From JACZWZ01 sp036478235 (GTDB lineage Bacteria > Actinomycetota > Acidimicrobiia > Spongiisociales > UBA11373): a stretch of DNA of 43,425 nucleotides. Location of the stretch: positions 1 through 43,425 of the forward strand of contig JAZGDZ010000010.1 of NCBI GenBank assembly GCA_036478235.1, read 5' to 3'. Made by a program: the position numbers and the translations under genes. Shown one piece after another: positions 17,721 to 26,629 of the stretch (positions within the stretch are counted from its first letter, which is position 1; each line of letters begins with the position of its first letter). The notes beneath the pieces were generated by a model, which worked only from the letters and a program-made list of their open reading frames with translations, did no database searches and was not told where the DNA came from.

Positions 17721-18318
17721 CATCGAAGAGGCAGTGGAACTCCTGCGGCGAGCAGAGCTCGCAGAGCCTGGATCGATCGCACGAACACTGCTCACCGTCG
17801 CCGCCTTCGACGCCGCCGCTGCAAACGATCTGATCCTCGTTGGGGGCGCGGCCGTAAACATCCATACAGGGTCCTACCGACCGACTGATATCGACGTGGT
17901 CGGATGGCTGTCGGCGGACGATGCCCCCGCTCTGAACGCGCTCGGCTTTAAAAAGCGAGGACGCCACTGGTTGCACACATTCGCCGACGGAGAGACTCTT
18001 GCGGTCGAGGTCGCAGCTTCCGGGTTGTTCGACATGGCGACCGATCCACCCGTCGTGTACGACCTCGAACCCGGACACGTTGCGGTGATCTCGCTGAACG
18101 ACCTCGTCATGGACCGGCTGCTTCAAGCCACCGAAGGCGAACCGATGACGTTCGACGAAGCGGTACGACTGGCGATCGCGGCGTACGAATCGATCGACTG
18201 GGACATGCTCGCCGTCCGGACCGCTGCAGCGGCGGAGAATGGGACCAGTGCCAAAGCAGAACTTCCCGAGGTGCTTGGGCGAGTTCGCCGGGCAGCTCGT
18301 CGGGCGATCCGGAACTGA
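17710..18318 (+). CDS. DUF6036-like / AbiEii-like nucleotidyltransferase (possible toxin)
   Basis: The nucleotidyltransferase core is visible: LVGGAAVNIHTGSYRPTDID, with the two acidic metal ligands in DIDVV, a third acidic strand LAVEVAA, and the helical tail ISLNDLVMDRLLQA. This is the MNT/AbiEii-like fold of toxin-antitoxin nucleotidyltransferases, which typically modify tRNA or protein. The GTG at 17710 (overlapping the XRE stop) is more likely than the TTG at 17686. The target is unknown. It is translationally coupled to the regulator. The 159-bp gap after it shows nothing. Confidence 0.72.
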   Translation: MSADIEEAVELLRRAELAEPGSIARTLLTVAAFDAAAANDLILVGGAAVNIHTGSYRPTDIDVVGWLSADDAPALNALGFKKRGRHWLHTFADGETLAVEVAASGLFDMATDPPVVYDLEPGHVAVISLNDLVMDRLLQATEGEPMTFDEAVRLAIAAYESIDWDMLAVRTAAAAENGTSAKAELPEVLGRVRRAARRAIRN

Positions 18319-18477
18319 GGTCGAACCCGAGGGATTGCCGGGGGATCCAACCTCCTCGCACCCGATCGTGGAGGCGCCACACAGGTCGCTCGAGGCCGCG
18401 CCCCGACGAACGTCAAACAGCAAAGGGGGGCGTTGTGCGTCGTCGGCACCGCTGGTATTCGATGACCCCTGGTGGCT

Positions 18478-19488
18478 CTACTTGTTCTCGTCGCGCAGGT
18501 CGCGTCGGGTCGATCGCGGCAGACGGTCGAGGATCGGCAAGAGCTGGAATGCCTGTTTGTGCGGCAGCCAGAGGGTGCCTTCGACCGCGGCGTCGGTCAG
18601 CGAGCCATCGTGGACCCAGCGCGTGAAGATCGCCGGGTCGTCCGCCACCAGCGTGTGCTCCACCGTGTCAGGAATGCCGTCGACTATCGACAACCGTGAG
18701 TCGGCCACGCCGATCGAGAAGTCGCCGCCCCCCGTGGTCACGCCGACCAGGTGCTGGCGACCGGCGAGGTCGGCCTGGGCTCGGCGGCTCTTGGCGACGT
18801 CGCCCGCCAGCTGGTGTATCGCGGCGATCGCCTCCTCCAGGGCCGCCACCTTGGCCTCGTCCTTGTGGACCGTCGGCGGCTCGGGAGTCGTGAAGTCGAG
18901 CTCGGAGGCGAGCAGCGGCTTCTTGTCACGCAGCCCCTGCGGGACCTCGGCCATCGGCACCCAGAAGATGTCGCGAATCGAGCCCTTACGCTCGTCCTCG
19001 AAGACGAGCTTGAGCTCGATCCCCTTCACGAAGATGCCGGGCCGCTCCAGCCCGGTCGTTGTCCGCAGCCGCGACGGCAAGAACGACGCGATGGGCGCGT
19101 CGATGGCCACGTCCACGTAGCCCCGGGCGAACGGTGCGTCCCCGAGGAAAGACGCCGATGGAAAGATCGTGATCGGAGCCGTATACGCCAGCACCCCGCG
19201 GTGGGGAAGGTCGATCTCGGTCATCTCGGCGAAGTTGCAGTTCGGGCAGTGCCAGGTGGCGGCCGGAACCATGACCTGATCGCACTGGGCACAGTGGGCT
19301 CCGATGAGTCGCCCGTCACGCAGCGCCATGAAGAAGCGCGAGTGCTCGCCGTAGGTCTGCTTGTAGAAGGTCACCATGTGGGTGGTGAACTGCAGGTACG
19401 TCTCGCCGTCTCGGCCCTCGATCTCGCTGACGCCGCTCTCGAGGTTGAAGTCGGCCGGAAGGGCGGGTTGTCCCTCGGGGGTGCTCAT
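18478..19488 (-). CDS. DUF35 OB-fold zinc-ribbon protein with C-terminal SCP2-like domain
   Basis: The N-terminal two thirds hold a rubredoxin-like zinc ribbon (CAQC at about residues 66-69 and CPNC at about 80-83). An OB-fold follows (HRGVLAYTAPITIFPSASFL through GIFVKGIEL), which is the DUF35 acyl-CoA-associated family. The C-terminal region (about 245-336) reads GDFSIGVADSRLSIVDGIPD and later GTLWLPHKQAFQLLPIL, consistent with an SCP2 sterol-carrier fold. DUF35 proteins pair with thiolase-like enzymes, as ChsH2 does with Ltp2 in steroid side-chain cleavage. Its start overlaps the thiolase stop in ATGA. Lipid or steroid acyl-CoA catabolism is the likely role, by analogy. Confidence 0.82.
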   Translation of the reverse strand: MSTPEGQPALPADFNLESGVSEIEGRDGETYLQFTTHMVTFYKQTYGEHSRFFMALRDGRLIGAHCAQCDQVMVPAATWHCPNCNFAEMTEIDLPHRGVLAYTAPITIFPSASFLGDAPFARGYVDVAIDAPIASFLPSRLRTTTGLERPGIFVKGIELKLVFEDERKGSIRDIFWVPMAEVPQGLRDKKPLLASELDFTTPEPPTVHKDEAKVAALEEAIAAIHQLAGDVAKSRRAQADLAGRQHLVGVTTGGGDFSIGVADSRLSIVDGIPDTVEHTLVADDPAIFTRWVHDGSLTDAAVEGTLWLPHKQAFQLLPILDRLPRSTRRDLRDENK

Positions 19489-20732
19489 CGGGCACCTCCC
19501 TCGTCGAGCTCCAGGACCATTGCGCCGCCGAAGCAGGCGTTGATGGCGCCGGTCCCGTGCACCAGACCGAGAGGGACCTGGCGGTTGATCATCTCGCGGC
19601 GGCAGGACCAGGCGGAAAACATGTTGGAGCCGCCGACGAAGTGGCCTCCGAAGATCAGCCCTCCGGAGGGGTTGATCAGAAGCTGCCCGTCGCCGGGAGC
19701 CTCGTCGTCGGCGATATCCTTGGGATCGAGCATGATCCCGTCGTCGATCAGCCTGCGGGTCTCGCCGATCGGAACGAAGTCGAGCTCGCCCATCGTGATC
19801 ATCAGCTGGGCGACGAAGGCGTCGTGGGCCTCGATGATCTTGATGTCGGAGGGCTTGACCCCGGCCGCCTCATAGGCTTGCTGGGCGGCGATGCGGTCGG
19901 AGGCGATGCGGTTGAGCGGCTTGTAGTTGCCGCCACGGCCCGGCGAGTAGCTCTCGTTGGCGGCGCCGATGCCGCGGATCCAGACCGGTGGCTGGCCGGT
20001 GCGCTCGGCGATCTCCCTGGCCTTGTCTTCGCTGGCGAACACGATCGCCCCGGCGCCCTCGGTGTACATGCAGGCTTCGAGCAGCCGGAGGAACGGTGCG
20101 ATGATCCAGCGCGAGGCCATGACCTGGTCCGCCGTCACCGACTCGTCGCGTCGTTGCGCGTAGGGATTGCGGTTGCCGGAGTGGCACAGGATCTCGATGA
20201 TCTTGGCGCGCACCTCGGGATCGCCGATGTCGCCCGGATAGGTGTCGTCGTAACCCATGCACATCTGCATATACGAGTCGCTCGCGGTGGCCCCCAGCGG
20301 GTACTCGTAGAACGGGTCCCACGACTTGGCGATCGTGTCGATCACCATCGGCGTCGCCGACTTCGAGCGGGGATCGAAACAGTCGGTTGCCTTCTCGCCC
20401 CCGACGCACAGCACCAGGTCCGAGGTGCCGCTGGCCACCTCCATCACTGCGGTGCGCATCGCGTAAAAGCCGGTGGCGCCGCCGCTGGCGACCCGGGTAC
20501 CGGGCTTGTTGGCCATGCCGATGAGGCCGGTCAGGCTGCTCTCCGGGATGGCCTGGTGCTCGAAGATGTCGTTGTAGATGCCGTAGACGACCGAGTCGAA
20601 CTCGTCGACCGTCACCTTGGCGTCCTCACAGGCGCGACGCGTGGCCTGTTGGAACAGGTCCCAGTATGTCGCCTCGATCCATCGACCCCGGCAGTCGGTG
20701 ATGCCTGCACCGACGATTCCGACCTTCCTCAT
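19485..20732 (-). CDS. Thiolase-superfamily protein lacking the nucleophilic Cys (Ltp2/SCP2-thiolase type)
   Basis: This 415-residue thiolase fold has KVGIVGAGITDCRGRW, EAHDAFVAQLMITMGELDFV, INPSGGLIFGGHFVGGSN and GLVHGTGAINACFGGAMVLE. The usual acylated Cys of the CASG/CATG motif is Gly85 in VASGGATGF. A normal thiolase reaction through a Cys thioester is therefore unlikely. In this superfamily the retro-aldolases of steroid side-chain degradation also work together with a DUF35 partner, which fits the overlapping downstream gene. The acyl-CoA substrate is unknown. It is the first gene of the two-gene operon. Confidence 0.84.
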   Translation of the reverse strand: MRKVGIVGAGITDCRGRWIEATYWDLFQQATRRACEDAKVTVDEFDSVVYGIYNDIFEHQAIPESSLTGLIGMANKPGTRVASGGATGFYAMRTAVMEVASGTSDLVLCVGGEKATDCFDPRSKSATPMVIDTIAKSWDPFYEYPLGATASDSYMQMCMGYDDTYPGDIGDPEVRAKIIEILCHSGNRNPYAQRRDESVTADQVMASRWIIAPFLRLLEACMYTEGAGAIVFASEDKAREIAERTGQPPVWIRGIGAANESYSPGRGGNYKPLNRIASDRIAAQQAYEAAGVKPSDIKIIEAHDAFVAQLMITMGELDFVPIGETRRLIDDGIMLDPKDIADDEAPGDGQLLINPSGGLIFGGHFVGGSNMFSAWSCRREMINRQVPLGLVHGTGAINACFGGAMVLELDEGGAR

Positions 20733-20913
20733 GGCGGCTGATCTCCTCTCCTGGGCCCGCGGTCGATCCCCGGACGTACCCTATGCTCGCCCAGCGTCCC
20801 CATCAAAAGCCGACACGGCCGGGTCGCAGAAGGAGCGCACCACCGCTGCGCTTTGGCTTTTGCCCAGGTTGGAGGCGTCATTGGTTGTCCGTTGGTCAGC
20901 ATTGTATGAGGGA

Positions 20914-20950
20914 TTGACAAAACTATTCCGACAGCGGTATAGTTTTGTCA
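20914..20950 (+). promoter_or_regulatory. Promoter overlapped by a 12-bp-arm palindrome; likely leaderless start
   Basis: A consensus -35 TTGACA (20914-20919), an 18-bp spacer and TATAGT (20938-20943) put the transcription start at about 20950, the A of the ATG. TGACAAAACTAT (20915-20926) and ATAGTTTTGTCA (20939-20950) are perfect inverted repeats covering both hexamers. A dimeric repressor bound there would shut the promoter. The obvious candidate is the HTH protein encoded next. Confidence 0.8.
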
Positions 20951-21618
20951 TGAGAATCATAAGCGTCGCCGAAGCAGCTGCCCAAATAGGTGTGAGCCCT
21001 CGACGGGTCCGCAAGATGTTGGCCGACGATCTGCTCCCCGGCCACCGAGTTGGCCGCGGGTGGGCGATCGAGCAGCGTGCTCTGGAGTATTTCAGAGATC
21101 ACCGGGCTCCAGCAGGACGCCCCTGGCGAGCGTCATCGGCGTGGGCGGTGCTGGCCATCGCCGACGGCAACGAATCCGAGATGTTGCCAGTCGATCGCTC
21201 TCGAGCTCGAAGGCGCCTCGCCGATCACGGCCTGGCTGGGCTGGTTGATCGGCTGGCTGCTAGAGCCCAGCGACAGCGGTTCTACGCTCACCCCTCGATC
21301 CTGCAGCGACTCGAGGAAGAGCCCGATGTGGTCCGCTCAGGAGCTAGTGCTGCAGCCGACTACCAAGCGGACCTCATCGTTTCCGACTTCCTGGAAGCCT
21401 ACGTACCCGCATCCCGGCTCCGAGGATTCGTCGACCGATACGGGCTCGACGCCAACGCCGAGCAGCCAAACGTTCTTCTCCGAGCAGTCGATGACGTCGT
21501 CTGGCCGTTCGCTCCCGACGCCGGAGTAGCACCGCGGGCCGTCGTGGTCGTCGACCTCCTTGAAGCGGACGACGACCGGTCGCGCCGAGCCGGAGCCGCA
21601 ATGGCGGCCCAACGATGA
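20950..21618 (+). CDS. Excisionase/MerR-type HTH protein (antitoxin-like)
   Basis: The ATG at 20950 gives MRIISVAEAAAQIGVSPRRV, a clean HTH_17/MerR-like helix-turn-helix with RVGRGWAIEQRALEYF as its wing (residues 1-50). A linker RPWRASSAWAVLAI follows, then a helical C-terminal domain of about 150 residues. I recognise this as the architecture of regulators paired with nucleotidyltransferase toxins. The 110 extra open codons upstream are shadow. The stop overlaps the nucleotidyltransferase start by 4 bp (ATGA). The operator palindrome ends on its start codon. Confidence 0.83.
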   Translation: MRIISVAEAAAQIGVSPRRVRKMLADDLLPGHRVGRGWAIEQRALEYFRDHRAPAGRPWRASSAWAVLAIADGNESEMLPVDRSRARRRLADHGLAGLVDRLAARAQRQRFYAHPSILQRLEEEPDVVRSGASAAADYQADLIVSDFLEAYVPASRLRGFVDRYGLDANAEQPNVLLRAVDDVVWPFAPDAGVAPRAVVVVDLLEADDDRSRRAGAAMAAQR

Positions 21619-22361
21619 CGGCCTGGCCGACTGTCGACCGCGATTCTCTGCTGCTTCCTACGCTCCCCGGTCACAACAATGCCCTGTGGGAGACCCTCAT
21701 CGAACTCGCCGAACTGCGACCGGGTGAATGGACCTTGATTGGAGGTCAGATGGTTTACCTCCACGCCGTCGAACACGGCGCAACTCCACCGAGGATCTCA
21801 ACGGATCTCGATGTCCTGGTCAACGCAAGGACTATCTCCGACGGGGTCGGCGAGTTCGTCGCTGCGATTGAGGAGCGCGGATTCGGCCTGGAAGGGTCAT
21901 CCCCGGAGGGAATCGCCCACCGCTACCGGAGAAACGGCGTCACGATTGACATCCTTGCGCCCGAAGGACTCGGTCGGCGTGCCGACCTCACCACGACGCC
22001 ACCGGGCCGAACACTCGAGGTGCCTGGCGGTACCCAAGCTCTAGCCCGCACCGAAGTGGTCCCGGTACACACCGCGACCGCCAAGGGATGGGTGCCGCGT
22101 CCGTCACTACTAGGTGCGATCGTCGGCAAGGCGGTGGCCGTCGGCATCGACGACATCCCCGATGCTCAGCGGCTTGACTTCGCATTTCTGCTCTCCCTAG
22201 TTGAGGATCCCTTGGACCTTGTCGACCAACTGACACGCAAGGACCGCAGGCGTCTCCGGGGGCGCACCGAGCTGAAAGACCCCGAACAGGCGACATGGGC
22301 GATGCTTCCACCGGAGCGGCGAGATCAGGCGCGGGCGACCCTCGCGCTCCTCGTCGGCTGA
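21615..22361 (+). CDS. AbiEii-like nucleotidyltransferase (possible toxin)
   Basis: This 248-residue protein has the nucleotidyltransferase core GEWTLIGGQMVYLHAVEHG and ISTDLDVLVNAR (metal-binding DLD), then VTIDILAPEGLG as the third acidic strand. A C-terminal helical part follows. By family it could be a toxin that adds nucleotides to tRNA or another target, held in check by the HTH partner. An 80-bp stretch of this gene (21985-22065) is repeated almost exactly at 30920-30998. A copy of the dispersed intergenic repeat follows directly. Confidence 0.75.
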   Translation: MTAWPTVDRDSLLLPTLPGHNNALWETLIELAELRPGEWTLIGGQMVYLHAVEHGATPPRISTDLDVLVNARTISDGVGEFVAAIEERGFGLEGSSPEGIAHRYRRNGVTIDILAPEGLGRRADLTTTPPGRTLEVPGGTQALARTEVVPVHTATAKGWVPRPSLLGAIVGKAVAVGIDDIPDAQRLDFAFLLSLVEDPLDLVDQLTRKDRRRLRGRTELKDPEQATWAMLPPERRDQARATLALLVG

Positions 22362-22389
22362 GACTGTCGATCTGAAACGATGTAGCGCA

Positions 22390-22480
22390 CCACCGCCGCA
22401 GCATGTGATTCGGGCCGGTCAGGCGGCAGTTGGGTGCGGACCCGCCGCGGACCCACCTCCGAGACGACCGGCTATCGCAG
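22390..22480 (+). repeat. Dispersed intergenic repeat, copy R3
   Basis: It carries ACCGCCGCAGCATGTGATTC, then GGGCCGGTCAGGCGG, GTGCGGACCCGCCGCGGACC and the right-end block CGAGACGACCGGCTATCG, matching R4 along its whole length. It sits immediately after the nucleotidyltransferase gene, in front of the convergent DUF5658 gene. Confidence 0.8.
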
Positions 22481-22489
22481 TCGCCGTCT

Positions 22490-22834
22490 CTAGGCCACCC
22501 ACAGATCGACGAGTTGGTAGAACGTGATTACAGCGAAGAGCCCCACGAATGCAATCCCGGTACGACGAACGAACAGATGGCGCCGGCCGAACCACAGTCC
22601 GGCGGCTACACCGAAGGTGACGATCCCCTTGAAGGCGGCTGCCCATTCCCAGCCGGCGGCAAGCAACGTTGCCATGAGCGGGTTCATCTCCACCGCCCCG
22701 CGCTCGACAAGGTGCAGCGTCATACCGAGATCGAGAACGTTCAGAGCAACGAACCACAGCACCACCTGGAACCAGTCTCGATCCGAAAGGCGCCCGCCGG
22801 TAAGAATCGTCATCGCTCCACCGCTGTACTCCAT
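22490..22834 (-). CDS. DUF5658 family small membrane protein
   Basis: This 114-residue protein has four hydrophobic segments and the signature LNVLDLGMTLHLVERGAVEMNPLMATLL, the ..LN..D...T......G..E.NP.m pattern of DUF5658. Function is unknown in the family. An ATG at 22813 is an alternative start. The 204 bp between it and the thioesterase gene contain nothing I recognise. Confidence 0.78.
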   Translation of the reverse strand: MEYSGGAMTILTGGRLSDRDWFQVVLWFVALNVLDLGMTLHLVERGAVEMNPLMATLLAAGWEWAAAFKGIVTFGVAAGLWFGRRHLFVRRTGIAFVGLFAVITFYQLVDLWVA

Positions 22835-23038
22835 GGCGGTGAACCCTACGCCCGAGGCGGAGATCCGGCCGGTCGCAGAGGCGAGTTCACGGCGACTCGA
22901 GGGATTAGAGGGCCACGGCCCTCCGACGCCGCACCAACATGTCGCTCGGGCAGTCCAGGGGCCAAATGCGCTGCGGACTGGAGGCGGACCGTGCCGAGAA
23001 TCCCGCCCGACTCTGCTCTCGGGTGGGTCGACACCCTG

Positions 23039-24106
23039 TCAGCCGCTGATGATCTCGTCGGCCCGGCGGCCCTTCTTCAGCTGCTCTATCCCCCCCGGGA
23101 TCAGCAACGAAGACCCGGTGGCCAGGGCCACGCGTTTTCCGGCGGCGTCGAGCACCTCGGCTTGGGCCACCCGAATCGTTCGGCCGCTGTGGCGGATCTC
23201 ACCGATCACGGTGAGGTTGCTTCCATCGAGCATCACCGGACGCAAGAAACGCACCTGCAGATCGAGTGTCGCCGCCACCGCTCCCGCATCGCACGTCGAC
23301 CACACGGCCGAGGCGATTGCGGTGTCGCACGCCCATGCCAAGGCCCCCCCGTACATCGCCGGCCCTCCGGCACTGAACCACGGGCTGGCCGGCCACGAGA
23401 TCGATACCCTGCCGTGCTCCACCGACATGAAACGGCTCCCGGTGAGCAGCTGCACCGGCCCCGGGGAGATGACTCCGTCGATGAACTTCTTCATCACAGG
23501 GATCTTGTCGGTGTCGAAGATCGCCGGATCCTGCCAGGCGTCATCGGGCGGGGTCCTCAGATAGGGGTCGGGCGGATCGGTGATCGGCGGTTCGGGCACA
23601 GACGGCTCGATGTCGGGGTCGACCGGGAAGTCCTGGATGACGCACCGCGTCGTGGCGTGGGCGAGCGTCCGGCCGTGCTGGTCCTCGATTGTCGCTTCAC
23701 TGACGCCCACCTCGCGCCCCAGGTAGACCGATTGGGCGCGGCCGATCAGGTGGCCCGAGTCGCGAGTGGCGGGACGCAAGTAGTTGATCGAAAGCTCTGA
23801 AGTCGAGAGCAGCTTGCCCGCAGGAAGGCCCGAGTAGAGAGCGAGGCTGATCGGGGCGTCGGCGAAGAATGCGTACACCCCTCCCCAGATGATCCCGACG
23901 GCGTCCTCCAACCAGCGAGTCACCGGCATCTTGAACGTCATCTTGCCGAGCCCGACCTCGGTGGGAGTGATGCCGGTCAGATGATGAATGGGCGGGCGTG
24001 GCGCCTCGCCCCGTACCGCCCGTCGCAGAGCATCGATACCGGGAACCGCCAGAAAGGACATGTCGCCGATGGTGCCGCGCACCGGCTCGTTGATAATCGA
24101 ATCCAT
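23039..24106 (-). CDS. Double-hotdog acyl-CoA thioesterase-like protein
   Basis: This 355-residue protein contains two hotdog halves. The first (about 40-170) has WGGVYAFFADAPISLALYSG and SELSINYLRPA. The second (about 225-345) has YGGALAWACDTAIASAVWS and LDLQVRFLRPVMLDGSNLTV, both in the PaaI/thioesterase-superfamily pattern. Such proteins hydrolyse acyl-CoA thioesters in the cytoplasm, with the two halves forming one functional unit. The substrate is unknown, though the thiolase/DUF35 pair nearby makes lipid or aromatic degradation plausible. It is divergent from the TPR cyclase gene across a 122-bp gap. Confidence 0.82.
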   Translation of the reverse strand: MDSIINEPVRGTIGDMSFLAVPGIDALRRAVRGEAPRPPIHHLTGITPTEVGLGKMTFKMPVTRWLEDAVGIIWGGVYAFFADAPISLALYSGLPAGKLLSTSELSINYLRPATRDSGHLIGRAQSVYLGREVGVSEATIEDQHGRTLAHATTRCVIQDFPVDPDIEPSVPEPPITDPPDPYLRTPPDDAWQDPAIFDTDKIPVMKKFIDGVISPGPVQLLTGSRFMSVEHGRVSISWPASPWFSAGGPAMYGGALAWACDTAIASAVWSTCDAGAVAATLDLQVRFLRPVMLDGSNLTVIGEIRHSGRTIRVAQAEVLDAAGKRVALATGSSLLIPGGIEQLKKGRRADEIISG

Positions 24107-24228
24107 CCGGCACCCCCGTCCGCAGCGACCCTACTCCCGTGGCAGGCCTCGTTCCGCTCACACTCGGGCGCACGGCGTGGAGGTTCGGGTCGGCTCTCCC
24201 TCTCCCTTGGTAGTGTCAGGGACCGGAT

Positions 24229-26178
24229 ATGCGCACATCGAAGGCCGTGGATCACGCTCTCGAACTGGGTCGGACCGGTATCGGCATATCCGCCTGGGGG
24301 GAGGCCTACGAAGCGCTGAAGGCCGTTGAACGCGACCTGCCTCCCGAGGGTTTGATGTACCTCTCCCATGCCGCCTGGTGGATCGCCCGACTGGACGAGG
24401 CGTTTGCCGCTTCTGAGGCCGCCTACCACGGATTCGTCGCCGCCGGCGACGATTATGCCGCCGGCCGGCAGGCCGTCGAACTGTTCCGCGAGTACGCCGC
24501 CGCAGGCCAGTCGGCGGTGGCCGCTGCGTGGAGGGCTAAGGCCGGTAGGCACCTCGAGGGGGCTGAGGACTGCGCCGAGGAGGGGCTGCTGCTGTACCTC
24601 GCAGCTGGTGAGTCGTTCAACGCGGGTAATTGGGACCAAGGCCGCGAGGTTCTCGAACGGACGATCGATATCGGCGAACGATACGGCGATACCAGCCTCG
24701 TTGCCCGCGCCCGAATGCTGCAGGGCATGATCGAGGTTGAGGCCGGGAACGTCGAACGCGGGATGGGGCTGCTCGGGGAGGCCGCCGCGTCGGTGACCGC
24801 CGGAGTCGTCGACCCCGAGACGGCGGCAGTGGTGATGTGCAACACCATCGGCACCTGCTGGGACATGGCGGACTTCCGAAGCGCTGCCGAGTGGACGGAC
24901 AATGCCCGTCGCTGGTTTGAGCGAAACGACGTGCCCGGTTACCCCGGTATCTGCCGGGTCAGAAGAGCGGAGATCATGACGCTCAGCGGCGACTGGGACC
25001 AGGCCGAGGCTGAGCTGCATCAAGCCATGGACGAGCTCGAGCGCTACGACGTCGTCGTCTACATCGCTGAGGCAAATTACGCCCTCGGCGAGATCTACCT
25101 CGCCCGCGGCGACGTGGATGGCGCCCTCGCCTACTTCAAGGAGGCCAACGAGCTCGGCAGGGAACCTCTTCCGGGATTCGCGCTGGTCGCCGCCGCAAGG
25201 GGCGAGCGCGATGCCGCCATCGTCACGCTCAAACGTGCCCTCACCCAGCCGGGGGAACGAATGCAACGATCCAGGGTGCTACTTCCGCTGGTCGATCTCC
25301 TCATCGAGGCCGGCGATCTCGAGGAGGCAGTTCGCACCACTTCCGAGCTGGAGTCGTTGGCGGCCGAGTGTAAGACGGGTGCCATGCGGGCCTGGGCCGA
25401 GACCGCCAGGGCGGCCTGCCTGGTGGCGGAGGGGTCGACGACCGACGCAGTAGTCCTGCTCGACACGGCGGATAGGATTTGGGAAGATCTGAAGGTCCCC
25501 TACGAAGTCGCCTCGACCCGTCTACGACGAGCGGTCCTTCGCCGCAGTCTCGGCGACCACACCGGCGCTGAGCTTGACCTGGACGCGGCGCGCGCGATCT
25601 TCGAGAGACTCGGCGCAAAGCCCGATCTCGAGCGATTGGATCGGGTGTCCAGCGCCGAGACACCTTCAGGGCCAGAGCCTAGAGCGGTGATGGTGACTGA
25701 CATTGTCGGATCTACCCGCCTGGTTGAGGCCATGGGCGATGCGGCATGGGCCAAGCTCCTCGCCTGGCACGACCGCACCCTCGTCCATATCATCGAAAAG
25801 CACCACGGGGAGACCATCGACCGCACCGGCGACGGCTACCTGGCCACGTTCGTTGACTCCCCAACGGCTGTTTCATGCGCGATCGATATTCAGCGCGCTC
25901 TCGACCGTCAGCGCACCGATCAAGGATTCGCACCCAGCGTACGGATCGGAATCCACGCCGCCGCCATCACCAATGTCGACGGATCACCCGCTGGCGCAGA
26001 GGTGCATCGCGCCACCCGAATAGGCGCCCTGGCGGCTGCCGACGAGATTCTCATCAGTCGTCAGGTCACCGAAGCACTCGGGCCCTCGATACGAGTCGAG
26101 GGCTGGCGAAGCGAACAAGTGAAGGGGTTCGACAACCCCGTAGAGGTCGGTACCCTTTCCTGGAGCTCCGGCTCTTAG
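24229..26178 (+). CDS. TPR protein with C-terminal class III adenylate cyclase domain
   Basis: Residues 20-470 are a superhelix of TPR-like helix pairs (for example YNALGEIYLARGDVDGALAYF-type units with Ala/Gly at the usual positions). Residues of about 484-640 form a cyclase domain: VMVTDIVGSTRLVEAMG and TIDRTGDGYLATF carry the two metal aspartates, RIGIHAAAI follows, and GAEVHRATRIGALA carries the catalytic Arg. The usual Asn of VNxA is His, a substitution common in actinobacterial members. The LuxR/AfsR-like ATPase often found in such proteins is missing. The TPR part probably senses a protein partner. This is the second class III cyclase in the window. Confidence 0.87.
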   Translation: MRTSKAVDHALELGRTGIGISAWGEAYEALKAVERDLPPEGLMYLSHAAWWIARLDEAFAASEAAYHGFVAAGDDYAAGRQAVELFREYAAAGQSAVAAAWRAKAGRHLEGAEDCAEEGLLLYLAAGESFNAGNWDQGREVLERTIDIGERYGDTSLVARARMLQGMIEVEAGNVERGMGLLGEAAASVTAGVVDPETAAVVMCNTIGTCWDMADFRSAAEWTDNARRWFERNDVPGYPGICRVRRAEIMTLSGDWDQAEAELHQAMDELERYDVVVYIAEANYALGEIYLARGDVDGALAYFKEANELGREPLPGFALVAAARGERDAAIVTLKRALTQPGERMQRSRVLLPLVDLLIEAGDLEEAVRTTSELESLAAECKTGAMRAWAETARAACLVAEGSTTDAVVLLDTADRIWEDLKVPYEVASTRLRRAVLRRSLGDHTGAELDLDAARAIFERLGAKPDLERLDRVSSAETPSGPEPRAVMVTDIVGSTRLVEAMGDAAWAKLLAWHDRTLVHIIEKHHGETIDRTGDGYLATFVDSPTAVSCAIDIQRALDRQRTDQGFAPSVRIGIHAAAITNVDGSPAGAEVHRATRIGALAAADEILISRQVTEALGPSIRVEGWRSEQVKGFDNPVEVGTLSWSSGS

Positions 26179-26398
26179 GGCCCGCGACCGGGTTCGACGA
26201 GGGATGCACAGCCGTAATCAACGAGCGGCTCGTTGAGGGCCTCATCGAGCGGCCTCCGATGCCCTGGAACATGCCAAGAGGAGAAACGCGGGCGTCCGGT
26301 AGTTGGTCTTGGAGGCCACTACGACTCGCCGATACTCGTGCAGGCGGGCACGATGGTCATCTCTCTTGTCCTGTCCAGCATCAGAATCCGCCACTCAA

Positions 26399-26580
26399 GG
26401 TCGGCCTTACCGACCGAAGCCTTCTTACCGCCAAGAGTCAGACCCCCCATGGCTTGAGCCTCCACCCCGGGTCGGTCTTATCCACCGTCGGCTCACCCTT
26501 ACCGATAAGAAACCGACCCCCATGGCTTCAGTCTCCACCCTGGGTCGGTCTTTTCGACCGTCGGCTCTCCGACACCGGCC
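26399..26580 (+). repeat. Tandem ~72-bp structured repeat (2.5 units)
   Basis: Units start GGTCGG at 26399, 26470 and 26543 (periods 71 and 73 bp; the third is partial). Each contains GACCCCCCATGGCTT or its variant, then TCTCCACCC or TCCACCCC, then GGGTCGGTC. ACCGACCC in one unit pairs with GGGTCGGT at the next boundary, and the central GGCT(TG)AGCC in unit 1 becomes GGCT(TC)AGTC in unit 2, which still pairs through a wobble. The repeat lies in the 451-bp gap between the cyclase and MDR genes. The left part of the gap (26179-26398) shows no gene. Confidence 0.75.
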
Positions 26581-26629
26581 GGCAGATCGCAGGATCGGCC
26601 GAGGCGGGACACCGTTCACCTGATTCTCG

